In this document: positions 52,552 through 61,207 of the stretch, piece by piece
Numbering within the stretch: the first letter of the stretch is position 1
How the letters are laid out: each line of letters opens with the position of its first letter
Notes under the pieces: model-generated
Told to the model about the DNA's origin: nothing
The model's database searches: none
Seen by the model: only the letters and a program-made list of their open reading frames with translations
Origin: Marinobacter bohaiensis
GTDB lineage: Bacteria > Pseudomonadota > Gammaproteobacteria > Pseudomonadales > Oleiphilaceae
NCBI RefSeq assembly: GCF_003258515.1
Contig: NZ_QGEH01000001.1
Span: 1,302,001 to 1,366,000, forward strand
Direction of reading: 5' to 3'
Length of the DNA stretch: 64,000 bases
Program-made: the position numbers and the translations under genes

Positions 52552-52980
52552 TCAGTCGACGCGTGTCAGGGTCACGTCGATGTTACCGCGGGTGGCGTTG
52601 GAGTATGGGCATACCTGGTGGGCTTTCTCGATCAGTTCATCTGCCTGGGCGTTGTCCATACCCGGCAGGCTGATGCGCAGCTCCACCTCAATGCCGAAGC
52701 CGACGCCCTGCGGGCCAATACCGACGACGCCCTCGATGGAGGCGTCCTCCGGCATCGGCAGCTTGTCGCGACCGGCCACGAATTTCATTGCCCCGATAAA
52801 GCAGGCGGAATAGCCCGCCGCGAACAGCTGCTCGGGATTGGTGCCGGAACCGCCGGCGCCGCCCAGCTCCTTGGGTGTGGCCAGGGAAACGTCCAGAACG
52901 CCGTCGGATGAGATGGCGCGACCGTCGCGACCACCGGTGGCTTCGGCATAGGCGCGATAGGCAACTTTTTCCAGGGACAT
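52552..52980 (-). CDS. ohr: organic hydroperoxide resistance protein
   Basis: 142 residues from the ATG at 52980, with GAGG about 8 bases upstream. The two reactive Cys are in [10 protein letters not shown] (about residue 60) and [16 protein letters not shown] (about residue 125). [28 protein letters not shown] is the family signature. Ohr reduces organic and fatty-acid hydroperoxides with lipoyl electrons. Usually under OhrR; no ohrR gene is adjacent, but dyads lie in the divergent gap to the sirtuin. Confidence 0.94.
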   Translation of the reverse strand: MSLEKVAYRAYAEATGGRDGRAISSDGVLDVSLATPKELGGAGGSGTNPEQLFAAGYSACFIGAMKFVAGRDKLPMPEDASIEGVVGIGPQGVGFGIEVELRISLPGMDNAQADELIEKAHQVCPYSNATRGNIDVTLTRVD

Positions 52981-53088
52981 GGTTAGAACCTCCTCAGTTC
53001 TGATGGTGGGGCCGGCGGAGACCGTTTCCGTGCATTCCGGACGATTCCGCAGCCAGGGGTTATCGTAGTATGGCTTTCCAAAAATAAA

Positions 53089-53098
53089 TTGTGCACAA
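53089..53098. promoter_or_regulatory. TTGTGCACAA palindrome upstream of ohr
   Basis: A perfect 10-bp palindrome flanked by A/T (AAATTGTGCACAACTT). About 110 bp upstream of the ohr start. It is a candidate OhrR/MarR-type operator. Confidence 0.45.
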
Positions 53099-53125
53099 CT
53101 TAAATTCAGCATAACGCCGATAAAG

Positions 53126-53137
53126 ATTGTGCGCAAT
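53126..53137. promoter_or_regulatory. second ATTGTGCGCAAT dyad
   Basis: Near-palindrome ATTGTGCGCAAT, centred 38 bp from the TTGTGCACAA site. The two copies suggest cooperative binding by one regulator in the ohr/sirtuin divergent gap. Confidence 0.45.
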
Positions 53138-53219
53138 CTATTTCGTCACCCTTGGCGGCGAGACGCCCAATCCCTAAAGTAGAGCTGTTCTGTGACGGTT
53201 CGATGGAGACTGTGTATCC

Positions 53220-54071
53220 ATGTCCAGTGCGACACTGAATGATCCTGCCGACGCCCACCAGGCCGGCGAGGCCCTGGCCGGGTTTATCCACCGCCACCCC
53301 AATCTCATGGTGCTCACCGGCGCCGGAATCAGTACCGATTCGGGGATTCCCGATTACCGGGACGGGGAGGGGGCCTGGAAACGCAAGCAGCCGGTACAGC
53401 ATCAGGCGTTCATGGAATCGGATGCGGTGCGGAGACGGTATTGGGGGCGCAGTCTGATTGGCTGGCCGGTGATGCGTAACGCCCGGCCCAACCCGGCGCA
53501 TTTTCTGGTGGCGGAGTTGGAGCGGCGCGCCCACACCCGCCAGGTGGTGACGCAGAACGTTGACCGCTTGCACCAGGGGGCGGGATCCCAAGCGGTGATC
53601 GACCTGCACGGCCGGGCCGATGAAGTCATCTGCATGGATTGCGGCTATCGGTGTCCCCGGGATGAGGTGCACGAGCGCTGCAGTGTCCTGAACCCGGCGT
53701 TCACCGGCTTCAGCGCCACCACGGCGCCGGACGGCGACGCCGATCTGGAAGTGGATTTCAGCGATTTCCGGGTGGCGGATTGCCCGCGCTGTAACGGCAT
53801 CCTCAAGCCTGACGTGGTGTTCTTCGGCGACTTCGTGCCCAAGCGGCGGGTGACGGACGCGCTCGATGCGCTCCGCGACAGCGATGGCCTGTTGGTGATC
53901 GGCTCGTCGCTGATGGTTTACTCCGGCTTCCGCTTCTGCCGCTACGCCCGCGACTGGGACAAGCCGGTGGCCACCCTCAACCTGGGCCGCACCCGGGCCG
54001 ACGCGCTCACCAGCCTCAAGCTCAATGCCCGCATCGGCGAAACGCTGGAGGTGGCGTTGTCCGCGTTGTAG
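53220..54071 (+). CDS. SIR2 family NAD-dependent protein deacylase
   Basis: 283 residues. GAGISTDSGIPDYRDGEGAW (NAD site) near residue 40, TQNVDRLHQGAGS and the catalytic His in DLHGR, four zinc Cys (CMDCGYRC at the front; CPRCNGILKPDVVFFGD at the back) and IGSSLMVYSGF. The RRRYWGRSLIGWP insert is typical of SIRT4-like class II bacterial members. It removes acyl groups from lysine. It is divergent from ohr. Confidence 0.9.
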   Translation: MSSATLNDPADAHQAGEALAGFIHRHPNLMVLTGAGISTDSGIPDYRDGEGAWKRKQPVQHQAFMESDAVRRRYWGRSLIGWPVMRNARPNPAHFLVAELERRAHTRQVVTQNVDRLHQGAGSQAVIDLHGRADEVICMDCGYRCPRDEVHERCSVLNPAFTGFSATTAPDGDADLEVDFSDFRVADCPRCNGILKPDVVFFGDFVPKRRVTDALDALRDSDGLLVIGSSLMVYSGFRFCRYARDWDKPVATLNLGRTRADALTSLKLNARIGETLEVALSAL

Positions 54072-54086
54072 CGCCGGGCGATCGAG

Positions 54087-54106
54087 CGCCGCCTTATTGA
54101 GCGGCG
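54087..54106 (+). terminator. hairpin between sirtuin and STAS genes
   Basis: A 6-bp CGCCGC/GCGGCG stem with an 8-base loop, followed on the plus strand by TTCTTCT. It overlaps the TAA stop of the convergent STAS gene. A modest bidirectional terminator. Confidence 0.45.
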
Positions 54107-54462
54107 TTCTTCTGTATGGCGGCCAGGTAGTCGTCCATTTCCTGCTCGCTGGCAAAGACCTCCAGGTCCGGCAGTACCTTGACGATCTCGAACACCTTGC
54201 GCACGCCGTCCGACATGCGCGATACCGTGACCCGCCCGCCTTTCTTCTTGACCCGCTTGAGGGTCTTGAAAATCACCCGCAGTCCCGCCGAACTGATGAA
54301 TTCCACGCCGCCCATGTCGAAGGCGACGGTCAGGGTCCGCTCGTCGAGGGCCTCGCCCAGGGCGGCGTCCAGCTCCGGCGCGGTCTGGCTGTCCAGGGAG
54401 CCGGTCAGGGAAACCTTGAGGGCCGTGGGGCCGGAAGATGTGATCGAGATCGAGAGAGCCAC
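54094..54462 (-). CDS. STAS-domain anti-sigma factor antagonist
   Basis: 122 residues. A single STAS domain of the SpoIIAA/RsbV type: KVSLTGSLDSQTAPELDAAL, VAFDMGGVEFISSAGLRVIFKTL, with the phosphorylatable Ser in FISSAGL near residue 57. The antagonist is inactive when its Ser is phosphorylated by the kinase and active when dephosphorylated by the SpoIIE-type phosphatase. It is the last gene of the three-gene cassette. Confidence 0.9.
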   Translation of the reverse strand: MALSISITSSGPTALKVSLTGSLDSQTAPELDAALGEALDERTLTVAFDMGGVEFISSAGLRVIFKTLKRVKKKGGRVTVSRMSDGVRKVFEIVKVLPDLEVFASEQEMDDYLAAIQKNAAQ

Positions 54463-54495
54463 GGTGTTGTCCTTGTGCAGTGGTTGATGGGTCGG

Positions 54496-54921
54496 TCAGG
54501 TCCGTGTGGAAAAGGTCCGGGTGAGTTCCAGAATGTTGCGGTCCCCCAGGCGCCGGTAGTGTTGCCGGTCAGTCAGTTCGCGAATCAGAAGCACACCGAG
54601 GCCGCCGATGGGGCGCTCCTCGATATCGCCGAAATCGGTGTCGATGGGCTGCGCCAGTGGATCGAAAGGTACGCCGTTGTCGATGAAGCGAACCAGGACG
54701 TGGCCGGTGCGGATTTCCAGTTCCAGCTCCAGTTCCACGTCGCCGCCCGCCGGCGCACCGTGATTGAAGACGTTGGCCACCTGCTCGTCGAGCACCACCT
54801 TGAGATCGGCACTTACGCTGGCGTCGGCGCCGGCATCGGCGAAGTGGCCATCCAGCCACGCCAGGGCGTTGGGAAGGTCGCTGCTGTCGGTCAGTTGCAA
54901 ACTCAGGTTTGTCATGGTCAT
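54496..54921 (-). CDS. RsbW/SpoIIAB-like ATPase, serine kinase/anti-sigma factor
   Basis: 141 residues; the ATG two codons later is an alternative start. HATPase_c_2 features: DEQVANVFNHG (N box), IDNGVPFDPLAQP (G1) and IGGLGVLLIREL (G2). Such proteins phosphorylate the STAS partner and sequester a sigma factor or other target. Its ATG overlaps the phosphatase stop by 4 bp. The sigma factor it would bind is not in the window. Confidence 0.88.
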   Translation of the reverse strand: MTMTNLSLQLTDSSDLPNALAWLDGHFADAGADASVSADLKVVLDEQVANVFNHGAPAGGDVELELELEIRTGHVLVRFIDNGVPFDPLAQPIDTDFGDIEERPIGGLGVLLIRELTDRQHYRRLGDRNILELTRTFSTRT

Positions 54922-56843
54922 GAACGGCGGATCGTTAAAACAGTGATGTCATCGGATTGTGGCGCTTCCCCGGTGAAGTCGGCGACCGCGTCCACCAGCG
55001 CCGGAGCGGAAAGCTGGCCGGATGCCCGGCTGGCGTTGGCGAACGCCAGCAGTCGCGCCTCGCCGAAGGCCTCCCGCTCCGGGTTAAAGCCTTCGGTCAC
55101 CCCGTCAGTGTAGAGGATCAGGCCGGAACCGGCAGGCAGCTCGATCTGTGTGCCGGGAAACCCGGCGTCCTCGTACAGGCCCATGGGCGGTCCGTTTTCG
55201 ACCGCCAACAGCCGCGCCGGGTTCCGGTCGCAGATGACCGGTGCGTCGTGGCCGGCACTGGCCATCTCGATGTGGCCGCTGGTGCGATCCACCATCAGGC
55301 ACAGCAGTGTGACGAACATGCAGCTCTCGTTATCCTGGCTCAGGTGCCGGTTGAGTTCGGTCATGAGCGCCGCCAACGGCCGGCCCTGGCCGTATAGAAG
55401 CTTCAGCAGCGACACCGTGCGGGCCATGAACAGGGCGGCCGGTACCCCCTTGTCGGAGACATCGCCGATGGCCACCAGCAGCCGGTTACCGGGCAGTTCG
55501 GCAACGTCGAACAGGTCGCCGCCCACCGCTCGCGCCGGCTGCAGTGTGGCGTCCACCTGCCAGTCGTCAAACGTCCGCGCCAGGTGGCCTTCGCCGGCCA
55601 CCATGCTCATCTGGATGTCGTGGGCAATGCCCAGCTCGCTCTCCAGACGTTCCTTGGCGGCTGTGGTGGCCTGCAATCGCGACATATGATCTTTGAGCGA
55701 GTCCTGCATCCGGTCGAAGGCCTGGGTCAGGTCGCCCACTTCGTCCCGGTGTCGGACCCGTGGCAGGCGGGCGTCGAAATCGCCCTCCGAAATCCGTGCC
55801 GCGGCGGACTGCAGGGCGCGAATGGGGTTGGAAACGCTGCGTGCGATGAGCCAGGTTAGCGGCAGTGTCAGAACGATAATGGCCACGGCGGCCCACAGCG
55901 CCCGGTCCCAGATCCGATAGGCATCGCCCAGGATTTCCCGGCGTGGGGCGGCAATCGCCAGGCGGGGTTTGAGCTCCGGGGTCAGTGGCAGCTCGACGGT
56001 TTTCTCCAGCCAGCCCTCCGGAGCGCTGTCGCCCTCCTGATTCACGCTGAGCAGGATAGGCACGTCGAGGTCATCCAGCCGGGCCATGCGGGCGTTGTGG
56101 TTGGCGTCGCTGACCACCAGCGGGCTGGCTTTTCCGTACGCCATGACGTCGCCGCTGGGCAAGTAGAGGATAGACTGGGCGCTTGGTGTGATGCTCAGGT
56201 CGCTGAGTGTGCTGGACAGGGATCGCAGGGTAACGTCCGATGCCACCACCGCGCGCCGGTCACCGGTACTCCGGGCCACGGTCAGGCCTGGTTGGCGGAA
56301 GAAGTGGAAGGCGTAGGGATCGGTCACGATGACGTCGTCGCTGGCCTGGGCTGCCCGGTACCAGGGGCGGGTCCGGGGATCGTAGTGCATCGGTGGCAGT
56401 CGGCGCTGCTCGATCTGACTCAGGTCGCTGCGCAGGAAACGTCGCGTCAGCAGCGCCTGCCCGTCGGCCTCCTGGACCAGGAAGTCGGTGATGAAGGCGG
56501 TGGCGTGGGGGGACTCGAAGCGGTCGGCGATGGCCTGCGAGCGGACTGCGCGGACGATGTAGTAGTCGCCGTTGTCGTAGCCGATCTGGATCGCCACCGT
56601 CGCTGACTGTCGCCGCAGGGCACTGGCAAAGATGGGTAGGTTGGTGGCGCGGGCGGCGGTGGCGGTATCGCTGGTCAGCGGCGAACGGGACAGCAGGCTG
56701 GTCAACTCATTGACCGGCCGATAGGTTTCCCGGAAAGACCGGGTGATTTCGCTGGCGGCCTGGTTGAACAGGGAATCCGCCGTATCCATCAGCAGCGTCT
56801 CGGTGCGCGACTGGTAATACAGCGTCAGCAGGGCCCCAAGCAT
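54918..56843 (-). CDS. SpoIIE/RsbU-type phosphatase with Cache and HAMP
   Basis: 641 residues from the first ATG at 56843. Periplasmic dCACHE-like sensor (about 30-310), TM at about 310-335, HAMP (about 335-385), coiled coil, then the PP2C domain (about 430-640) with VGGDLFDVAELPGN, IGDVSDKGVPAALFM, LYTDGVTEG and SDDITVLTI, so the metal-binding Asp residues are kept. It dephosphorylates the STAS protein in response to a periplasmic signal. Beginning here would cut TM1; the same frame continues upstream through a hydrophobic helix but with no ATG, GTG or TTG. See findings. Confidence 0.87.
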   Translation of the reverse strand: MLGALLTLYYQSRTETLLMDTADSLFNQAASEITRSFRETYRPVNELTSLLSRSPLTSDTATAARATNLPIFASALRRQSATVAIQIGYDNGDYYIVRAVRSQAIADRFESPHATAFITDFLVQEADGQALLTRRFLRSDLSQIEQRRLPPMHYDPRTRPWYRAAQASDDVIVTDPYAFHFFRQPGLTVARSTGDRRAVVASDVTLRSLSSTLSDLSITPSAQSILYLPSGDVMAYGKASPLVVSDANHNARMARLDDLDVPILLSVNQEGDSAPEGWLEKTVELPLTPELKPRLAIAAPRREILGDAYRIWDRALWAAVAIIVLTLPLTWLIARSVSNPIRALQSAAARISEGDFDARLPRVRHRDEVGDLTQAFDRMQDSLKDHMSRLQATTAAKERLESELGIAHDIQMSMVAGEGHLARTFDDWQVDATLQPARAVGGDLFDVAELPGNRLLVAIGDVSDKGVPAALFMARTVSLLKLLYGQGRPLAALMTELNRHLSQDNESCMFVTLLCLMVDRTSGHIEMASAGHDAPVICDRNPARLLAVENGPPMGLYEDAGFPGTQIELPAGSGLILYTDGVTEGFNPEREAFGEARLLAFANASRASGQLSAPALVDAVADFTGEAPQSDDITVLTIRRS

Positions 56844-57017
56844 GATGGCCAGCAGGGCAAAGCTGCCGGCGATGCGGAGATGCAGGGGAATACGCAGACC
56901 GTCCTTGGCAGACTTGATAACGACATCCTCGTGCTGTCCGGGCCGGAACGACAGCGGGCCGGCCCAGTCATCAGTCTTACCCCAGGCGTCGGCAAAAGTA
57001 AACGCTGGGTGGCCGGC

Positions 57018-57956
57018 TTAGTCCAGCGCCAGGCGCACCAGGAAAATCTCGCGAGGCGTTTTCAGGTGGGTCGTGAACAGCACCAGGCGGCGGATCTCGT
57101 CCATGTCCATGGTGCGCGTGGCGGGCGCGTTGCGGATCTCCGACAGGGGGATGCGGAAACGGTTGAGGCCCTGTTCCAGCGGCAGGCGCGTGTTGAAGCG
57201 GTCGCTGTACACGCTGTGGCCACGGTCGTGGACGATGTCATTGATGCGCAGGGTCATGTTGAGCGGCGCGTCGTCCGGGCTGTAGATCACCACTTCCAGC
57301 GCTTCGTAGTCGCGCCAGTCCTCCGGCAGATTGTCCAGGGAGGCGCCCGAATAGAGGTTGGTGCCCAGCAGGTCGATGCGCAGGCTGTGTCCGAAATCCC
57401 CCGCGTGCTCGCGGCTGCGGTGCACCCGGCCACGCCAGTGGTGCAGCGGGTGGGGATCGTCGAAGTTGTACAGTGTGGGCAGTTGGTGGGCGATCCGGTA
57501 TTGCTGGTGGGCCACCTCGGCCACGGCCTTGAGTTCCAGGGTTAACAAGACCACCGCAACCAGCCGAGCACTCCAGAGCAGCCCGCTCCGCCAGACATTC
57601 CGGGACGGGCGATGGACCCAGGCCAGCACCAGCCAGGTGCCGATCAGGTTGCGGAAGATGTCGTGCCAGTCGCTCTGGCGCCCCACGTTGCCCTGAATCA
57701 ACTCGATGACCACGCCCACGCCCGCGACGAAGACGGTGCTGACGACCCACACCCAGACCCCGCCAAACCAGCGGCGAGGCCGCACCGCAATGGTGAACAG
57801 CGCGAAGAAAAGGATGTGCCCCAGGTTCCAGGCGGCCTTGAACAGCGGCCCCGACGTCCAGTCCGGGCCACCGACGAAAAAGAACGGCAGCAGGACGGTC
57901 GCGGCAACAAGCGCGGGAACGTTGAAGGGGGTGTTGGCAAAGGTGCGGGCAAACAT
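57018..57956 (-). CDS. VanZ-like membrane protein with C-terminal beta domain
   Basis: 312 residues from the ATG at 57956, with AGGA about 10 bases upstream; an in-frame ATG at 57995 is weaker. The N-terminal half is VanZ-like with four helices and VVIELIQGNVGRQSDWHDIFRNLIGTW (about residues 77-103). The C-terminal half (about 160-312: NFDDPHPLHHWRGRVHR..., LPEDWRDYEALEVVIYSPDD) is a soluble beta-sandwich-like region resembling carbohydrate-binding modules. The whole may tether a ligand-binding domain outside the inner membrane. Function unknown. Confidence 0.78.
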   Translation of the reverse strand: MFARTFANTPFNVPALVAATVLLPFFFVGGPDWTSGPLFKAAWNLGHILFFALFTIAVRPRRWFGGVWVWVVSTVFVAGVGVVIELIQGNVGRQSDWHDIFRNLIGTWLVLAWVHRPSRNVWRSGLLWSARLVAVVLLTLELKAVAEVAHQQYRIAHQLPTLYNFDDPHPLHHWRGRVHRSREHAGDFGHSLRIDLLGTNLYSGASLDNLPEDWRDYEALEVVIYSPDDAPLNMTLRINDIVHDRGHSVYSDRFNTRLPLEQGLNRFRIPLSEIRNAPATRTMDMDEIRRLVLFTTHLKTPREIFLVRLALD

Positions 57957-58315
57957 GGTCTGCGATCCTACTGCATCCGAATCCCGCTGTCCCATACCTG
58001 TCTAAACTTTAAATTGTCCGCAAAGTCAGTGCACAACGAAAAAACGCCGCTGGGTCATGATGAGGTGGCATAGGGCAATGATGAGACATCGCCGGGCCAT
58101 GACAAAGGCTATCGGACCCGGGGCAAGGTCGATGCCGTGGCTCAACCGACTTGCCGTAGGCAACCTGCTGTGCTTTGCGCCATAGGGTGAGTCTGTTTCA
58201 CTAATTAAAACGATCTAATTCTCATTATCGATAGTCGGAAGTTATTTTGGGGGACATTAAAACTCACACGATTCGGTAAGCAGGCCGGGTCCCGGGCAGT
58301 CGAGGTTACCAGCGC
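57957..58315. other. intergenic region upstream of cfa
   Basis: 359 bp between divergent genes. AT-rich near 58195-58260, where a promoter and a Fur-like sequence lie. No gene seen. Confidence 0.45.
58212..58229 (-). promoter_or_regulatory. possible Fur-box-like sequence before cfa
   Basis: On the minus strand GATAATGAGAATTAGATC. The first two hexamers match the GATAAT Fur array (6/6 and 5/6); the third is poor. About 90 bp upstream of cfa. Weak evidence. Confidence 0.3.
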
Positions 58316-59467
58316 ATGGATATGAAAGTGTCTCAGTCACCGTTCCTTTCGGAAAGCAATTCGACGCATCGCCTGATGGTCGATTTGTTGGCCGAAGCGG
58401 ACATCCGGATCGGCGGAGATCGCCCCTGGGACATGCAGTTGAACAACACCGGCGTACCCGAGCGGGTGTTTGCCGGCGGCAGCCTGGGACTGGGTGAGAG
58501 CTACATGGACGGCGACTGGGACGTGCCGGCCCTGGACGAATTTTTCTACCGCATCATGAAAGCCAACCTGGAGCAGCGGGTGCGGCCCTCCACGGTGGTC
58601 TGGCAGGCGATCAAGAGCCGTTTCCTAAACCGTCAGACCCTGAGCCGTTCGCGCCGGGTGGGCGAGCAGCACTACGATCTCGGCAACGATTTCTACGCCG
58701 CCATGCTCGATGGGCGCATGACCTACACTTGCGGCTACTGGCGCGACGCCGAAACCCTGGACCAGGCCCAGGAAGCCAAGCTCGACCTGATCTGTCGCAA
58801 GCTCCAACTGGAGCCGGGTATGCGGATCCTGGACATCGGCTGCGGCTGGGGCAGTTTCATGGCCTACGCCGCCGAGCATTACGGCGTTGAGTGTGTGGGT
58901 GTGACCATTTCCAGGGAGCAGGTGGCCTGGGCCAAAGCCCGCTATCCGCACCTGCCGCTGGAGTTCCGCCTGCAGGATTACCGGGAAGTGGAAGAACAGT
59001 TCGACCGCATCGTCAGCGTCGGCATGTTCGAACACGTCGGTCACCGCAACTACCGCACCTTCATGGAGGTGGCCCACCGCTGCCTGAAGGATGAGGGCCT
59101 GTTCCTGTTGCACACCATTGGCAAGAACGAACGCAAGCCCTATTCCGACCCCTGGATTGACCGCTACATCTTCCCCAACGGCGAGCTGCCATCCATCGGC
59201 CAGGTCGGCGATGCGGCGGACAACCTCTTCGTAGTGGAAGACCTGCATAACTTCGGGCGCGACTACGACCGGACACTGATGGCCTGGCATGCCAACTTCG
59301 AGGCAAACTGGCCGCGCTTCGCCAATGAGCTGGGGCCACGTTTCTATCGCATGTGGCGTTACTACCTGCAATCCTGCGCCGGCCTGTTCCGCGCCCGGGA
59401 TATCCAACTGTGGCAGTGGGTGCTGTCCAAGGGCGGCACCCCGGACGTGTTCCCGCGCATCAGTTGA
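58316..59467 (+). CDS. cfa: cyclopropane-fatty-acyl-phospholipid synthase
   Basis: 383 residues. S-adenosylmethionine motif LDIGCGWGSFMAYAAEHYG at about residue 168-186, upstream YDLGNDFYAAML, later FEHVGHRNYRTFM and FPNGELPSIGQV. These are Cfa signatures. It transfers a methylene group to double bonds of membrane phospholipids, a late-growth and stress change. Two ATGs are close at the start (58316 and 58322). The 3' end overlaps the convergent L,D-transpeptidase gene by 8 bp. Confidence 0.95.
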   Translation: MDMKVSQSPFLSESNSTHRLMVDLLAEADIRIGGDRPWDMQLNNTGVPERVFAGGSLGLGESYMDGDWDVPALDEFFYRIMKANLEQRVRPSTVVWQAIKSRFLNRQTLSRSRRVGEQHYDLGNDFYAAMLDGRMTYTCGYWRDAETLDQAQEAKLDLICRKLQLEPGMRILDIGCGWGSFMAYAAEHYGVECVGVTISREQVAWAKARYPHLPLEFRLQDYREVEEQFDRIVSVGMFEHVGHRNYRTFMEVAHRCLKDEGLFLLHTIGKNERKPYSDPWIDRYIFPNGELPSIGQVGDAADNLFVVEDLHNFGRDYDRTLMAWHANFEANWPRFANELGPRFYRMWRYYLQSCAGLFRARDIQLWQWVLSKGGTPDVFPRIS

Positions 59468-61073
59468 TCGACGGGCCGTCCAGTTGCGCCAGCAACGGCT
59501 GATCGCTGCCGTAGACGTCGGGCCGGTAGGTGATCCGACCATCGGCGTCCGCCTCGGCGGTCCAGTAGGCCATCAGGATATAGACGCCGCGAGGCAGATG
59601 GACGTTGTGGGATTCGCCCGACGCCTGGGCCAGCGCCAGCGCCTGGCGTCGCTCGCGACTGGCGTGCCGGAACAGCAGCCGGGTCAGGGTCTGGGCGTCC
59701 TCGACGCGCACGCAGCCGGAGCTGTAGAACCGGTTGGTGGTACCGAACAGGCCGCGCGCCGGGGTATCGTGCAGGTATACCGCAAACGGGTTGGAGAAGC
59801 GGATGACCACTCGGCCCAGGGCGTTACCCGGCCCGGGGTCCTGGCGTAGCATCAGGTTGTTGGTGTGCGACCAGTCCACATCCGACGGCATCAGTTCGTC
59901 GCCCGCGCGGTTGTATACCCGGATGCCGCGATCGCTCAGGTAAAACGGATCCCGCTGGATGGCCGGCAACGCGTCGCGCAGGAAAATACTGCGGGGAATG
60001 TTCCAGTGAGGATTGACGGTGACGTGCGTGATCACCGACTTCAGCTCGGGTGTTTCCCGTCCCGGCTGGCCCACCTGGGTGCGGCTCTGCCAGATCCTTT
60101 CGCCGTCCTCGTAGTACTCGATGCGGGCGGCCGCGATGTCCACCAGTACCAGCGAACTTTCCATATCCCGCGCCAGCCAGCGTAGCCGCTCCAGGTTGGC
60201 GCGAATCTGCTCCAGGCGTGCCTGGGGCGGTACGTTGAGCTGGTCCAGCGTCTGTGGCCCCACCTTGCCGTCCACTTGCAGGCTGTGGCTGTTCTGGAAG
60301 GTCTCGACGGCGACGGCCAACTCGGCGTCGTAGCGCGTCCGCAACGGACCCGGCTGTGGCGGCAGGGGCAGGATGCCGGCGGCTTCCAGGCGCAGGCGCA
60401 GGGCTTCCACGCGGGGGCCGTGATCACCCGGTTGCAGCAGTTTGCCGTCCGGTATCGTCGGCCAATGGTCGGGCAGCGACCGGCGTGCCAGCCGGTACCC
60501 CTTGCGCAGGTTGCGGTAGCGCTCGCTGTCCGGGCGAGCCTGCGCCATGGCGGAGAACGGATCGTCCAGCCCGGCCAGGGCCGTGGCGACCAGCAGCGTC
60601 GGGTCGCGCTCGCGGCTGACGTTGGCGGAATACCACATCGGCGCGCCGCCACTCTCGAAGGACCGGCCATAACGCAGGTCGATCAGGGCGCGCAGGTAGG
60701 CGTCGGAGGCCAGCTGTCGGTCGCATGCTCCCAGGTTGCCCCAGGTCTGCCAATGCTGTTGGGCGTGGCGGAGGGCGTCCAGATGGTAGTCGCCGGGTGT
60801 CAGGCCATCGTCTTCGAGGGCCGCCAGCGCCTCGATCAGGCCGCTCAGTTCGCCGTCGCCTTCCCAGACCGTGGTGTCGGTGTTCTGCTCGAACAGCTCC
60901 GTGACGCTGGCGTGGAACGGCGAGATTGCCGGCAGGGGCTCGCAGTTGTCCGGGTCGACGCGGTGCAGGGCGAGTCCGGTGGCGGCGTGGAGCAGGGCTA
61001 CCAGGCCGCACGCCGCCGGAAACCATCGCCTTCCGTTGCGTCTTGTATGGTTTTTGTACAGCCGGATTTCCAT
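59460..61073 (-). CDS. L,D-transpeptidase, YcbB/LdtD-like
   Basis: 537 residues from the ATG at 61073, with AAGG about 9 bases upstream. Signal/anchor helix (about 15-35), a scaffold domain, a peptidoglycan-binding domain (about 217-290: LQPGDHGPRVEALRLRLEAAG and DGKVGPQTLDQLN) and the YkuD catalytic domain (about 315-500) with FYSSGCVRVEDAQTL holding the catalytic Cys and HDTPARGLFG upstream. It forms 3-3 peptidoglycan cross-links. It is divergent from a second L,D-transpeptidase. Confidence 0.93.
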   Translation of the reverse strand: MEIRLYKNHTRRNGRRWFPAACGLVALLHAATGLALHRVDPDNCEPLPAISPFHASVTELFEQNTDTTVWEGDGELSGLIEALAALEDDGLTPGDYHLDALRHAQQHWQTWGNLGACDRQLASDAYLRALIDLRYGRSFESGGAPMWYSANVSRERDPTLLVATALAGLDDPFSAMAQARPDSERYRNLRKGYRLARRSLPDHWPTIPDGKLLQPGDHGPRVEALRLRLEAAGILPLPPQPGPLRTRYDAELAVAVETFQNSHSLQVDGKVGPQTLDQLNVPPQARLEQIRANLERLRWLARDMESSLVLVDIAAARIEYYEDGERIWQSRTQVGQPGRETPELKSVITHVTVNPHWNIPRSIFLRDALPAIQRDPFYLSDRGIRVYNRAGDELMPSDVDWSHTNNLMLRQDPGPGNALGRVVIRFSNPFAVYLHDTPARGLFGTTNRFYSSGCVRVEDAQTLTRLLFRHASRERRQALALAQASGESHNVHLPRGVYILMAYWTAEADADGRITYRPDVYGSDQPLLAQLDGPSIN

Positions 61074-61207
61074 CACGAAAAACCTTGGTAGAATGCGCCA
61101 TCCTTTCGGGGCACGGCATTGAAGCCTGGCCCCGGAAGCCGACCGGCGTCGTAACGACGCGGCGGATTCACGCGGCCTGAACTTCCAGACACCCGAGAGG
61201 CTTGTAC

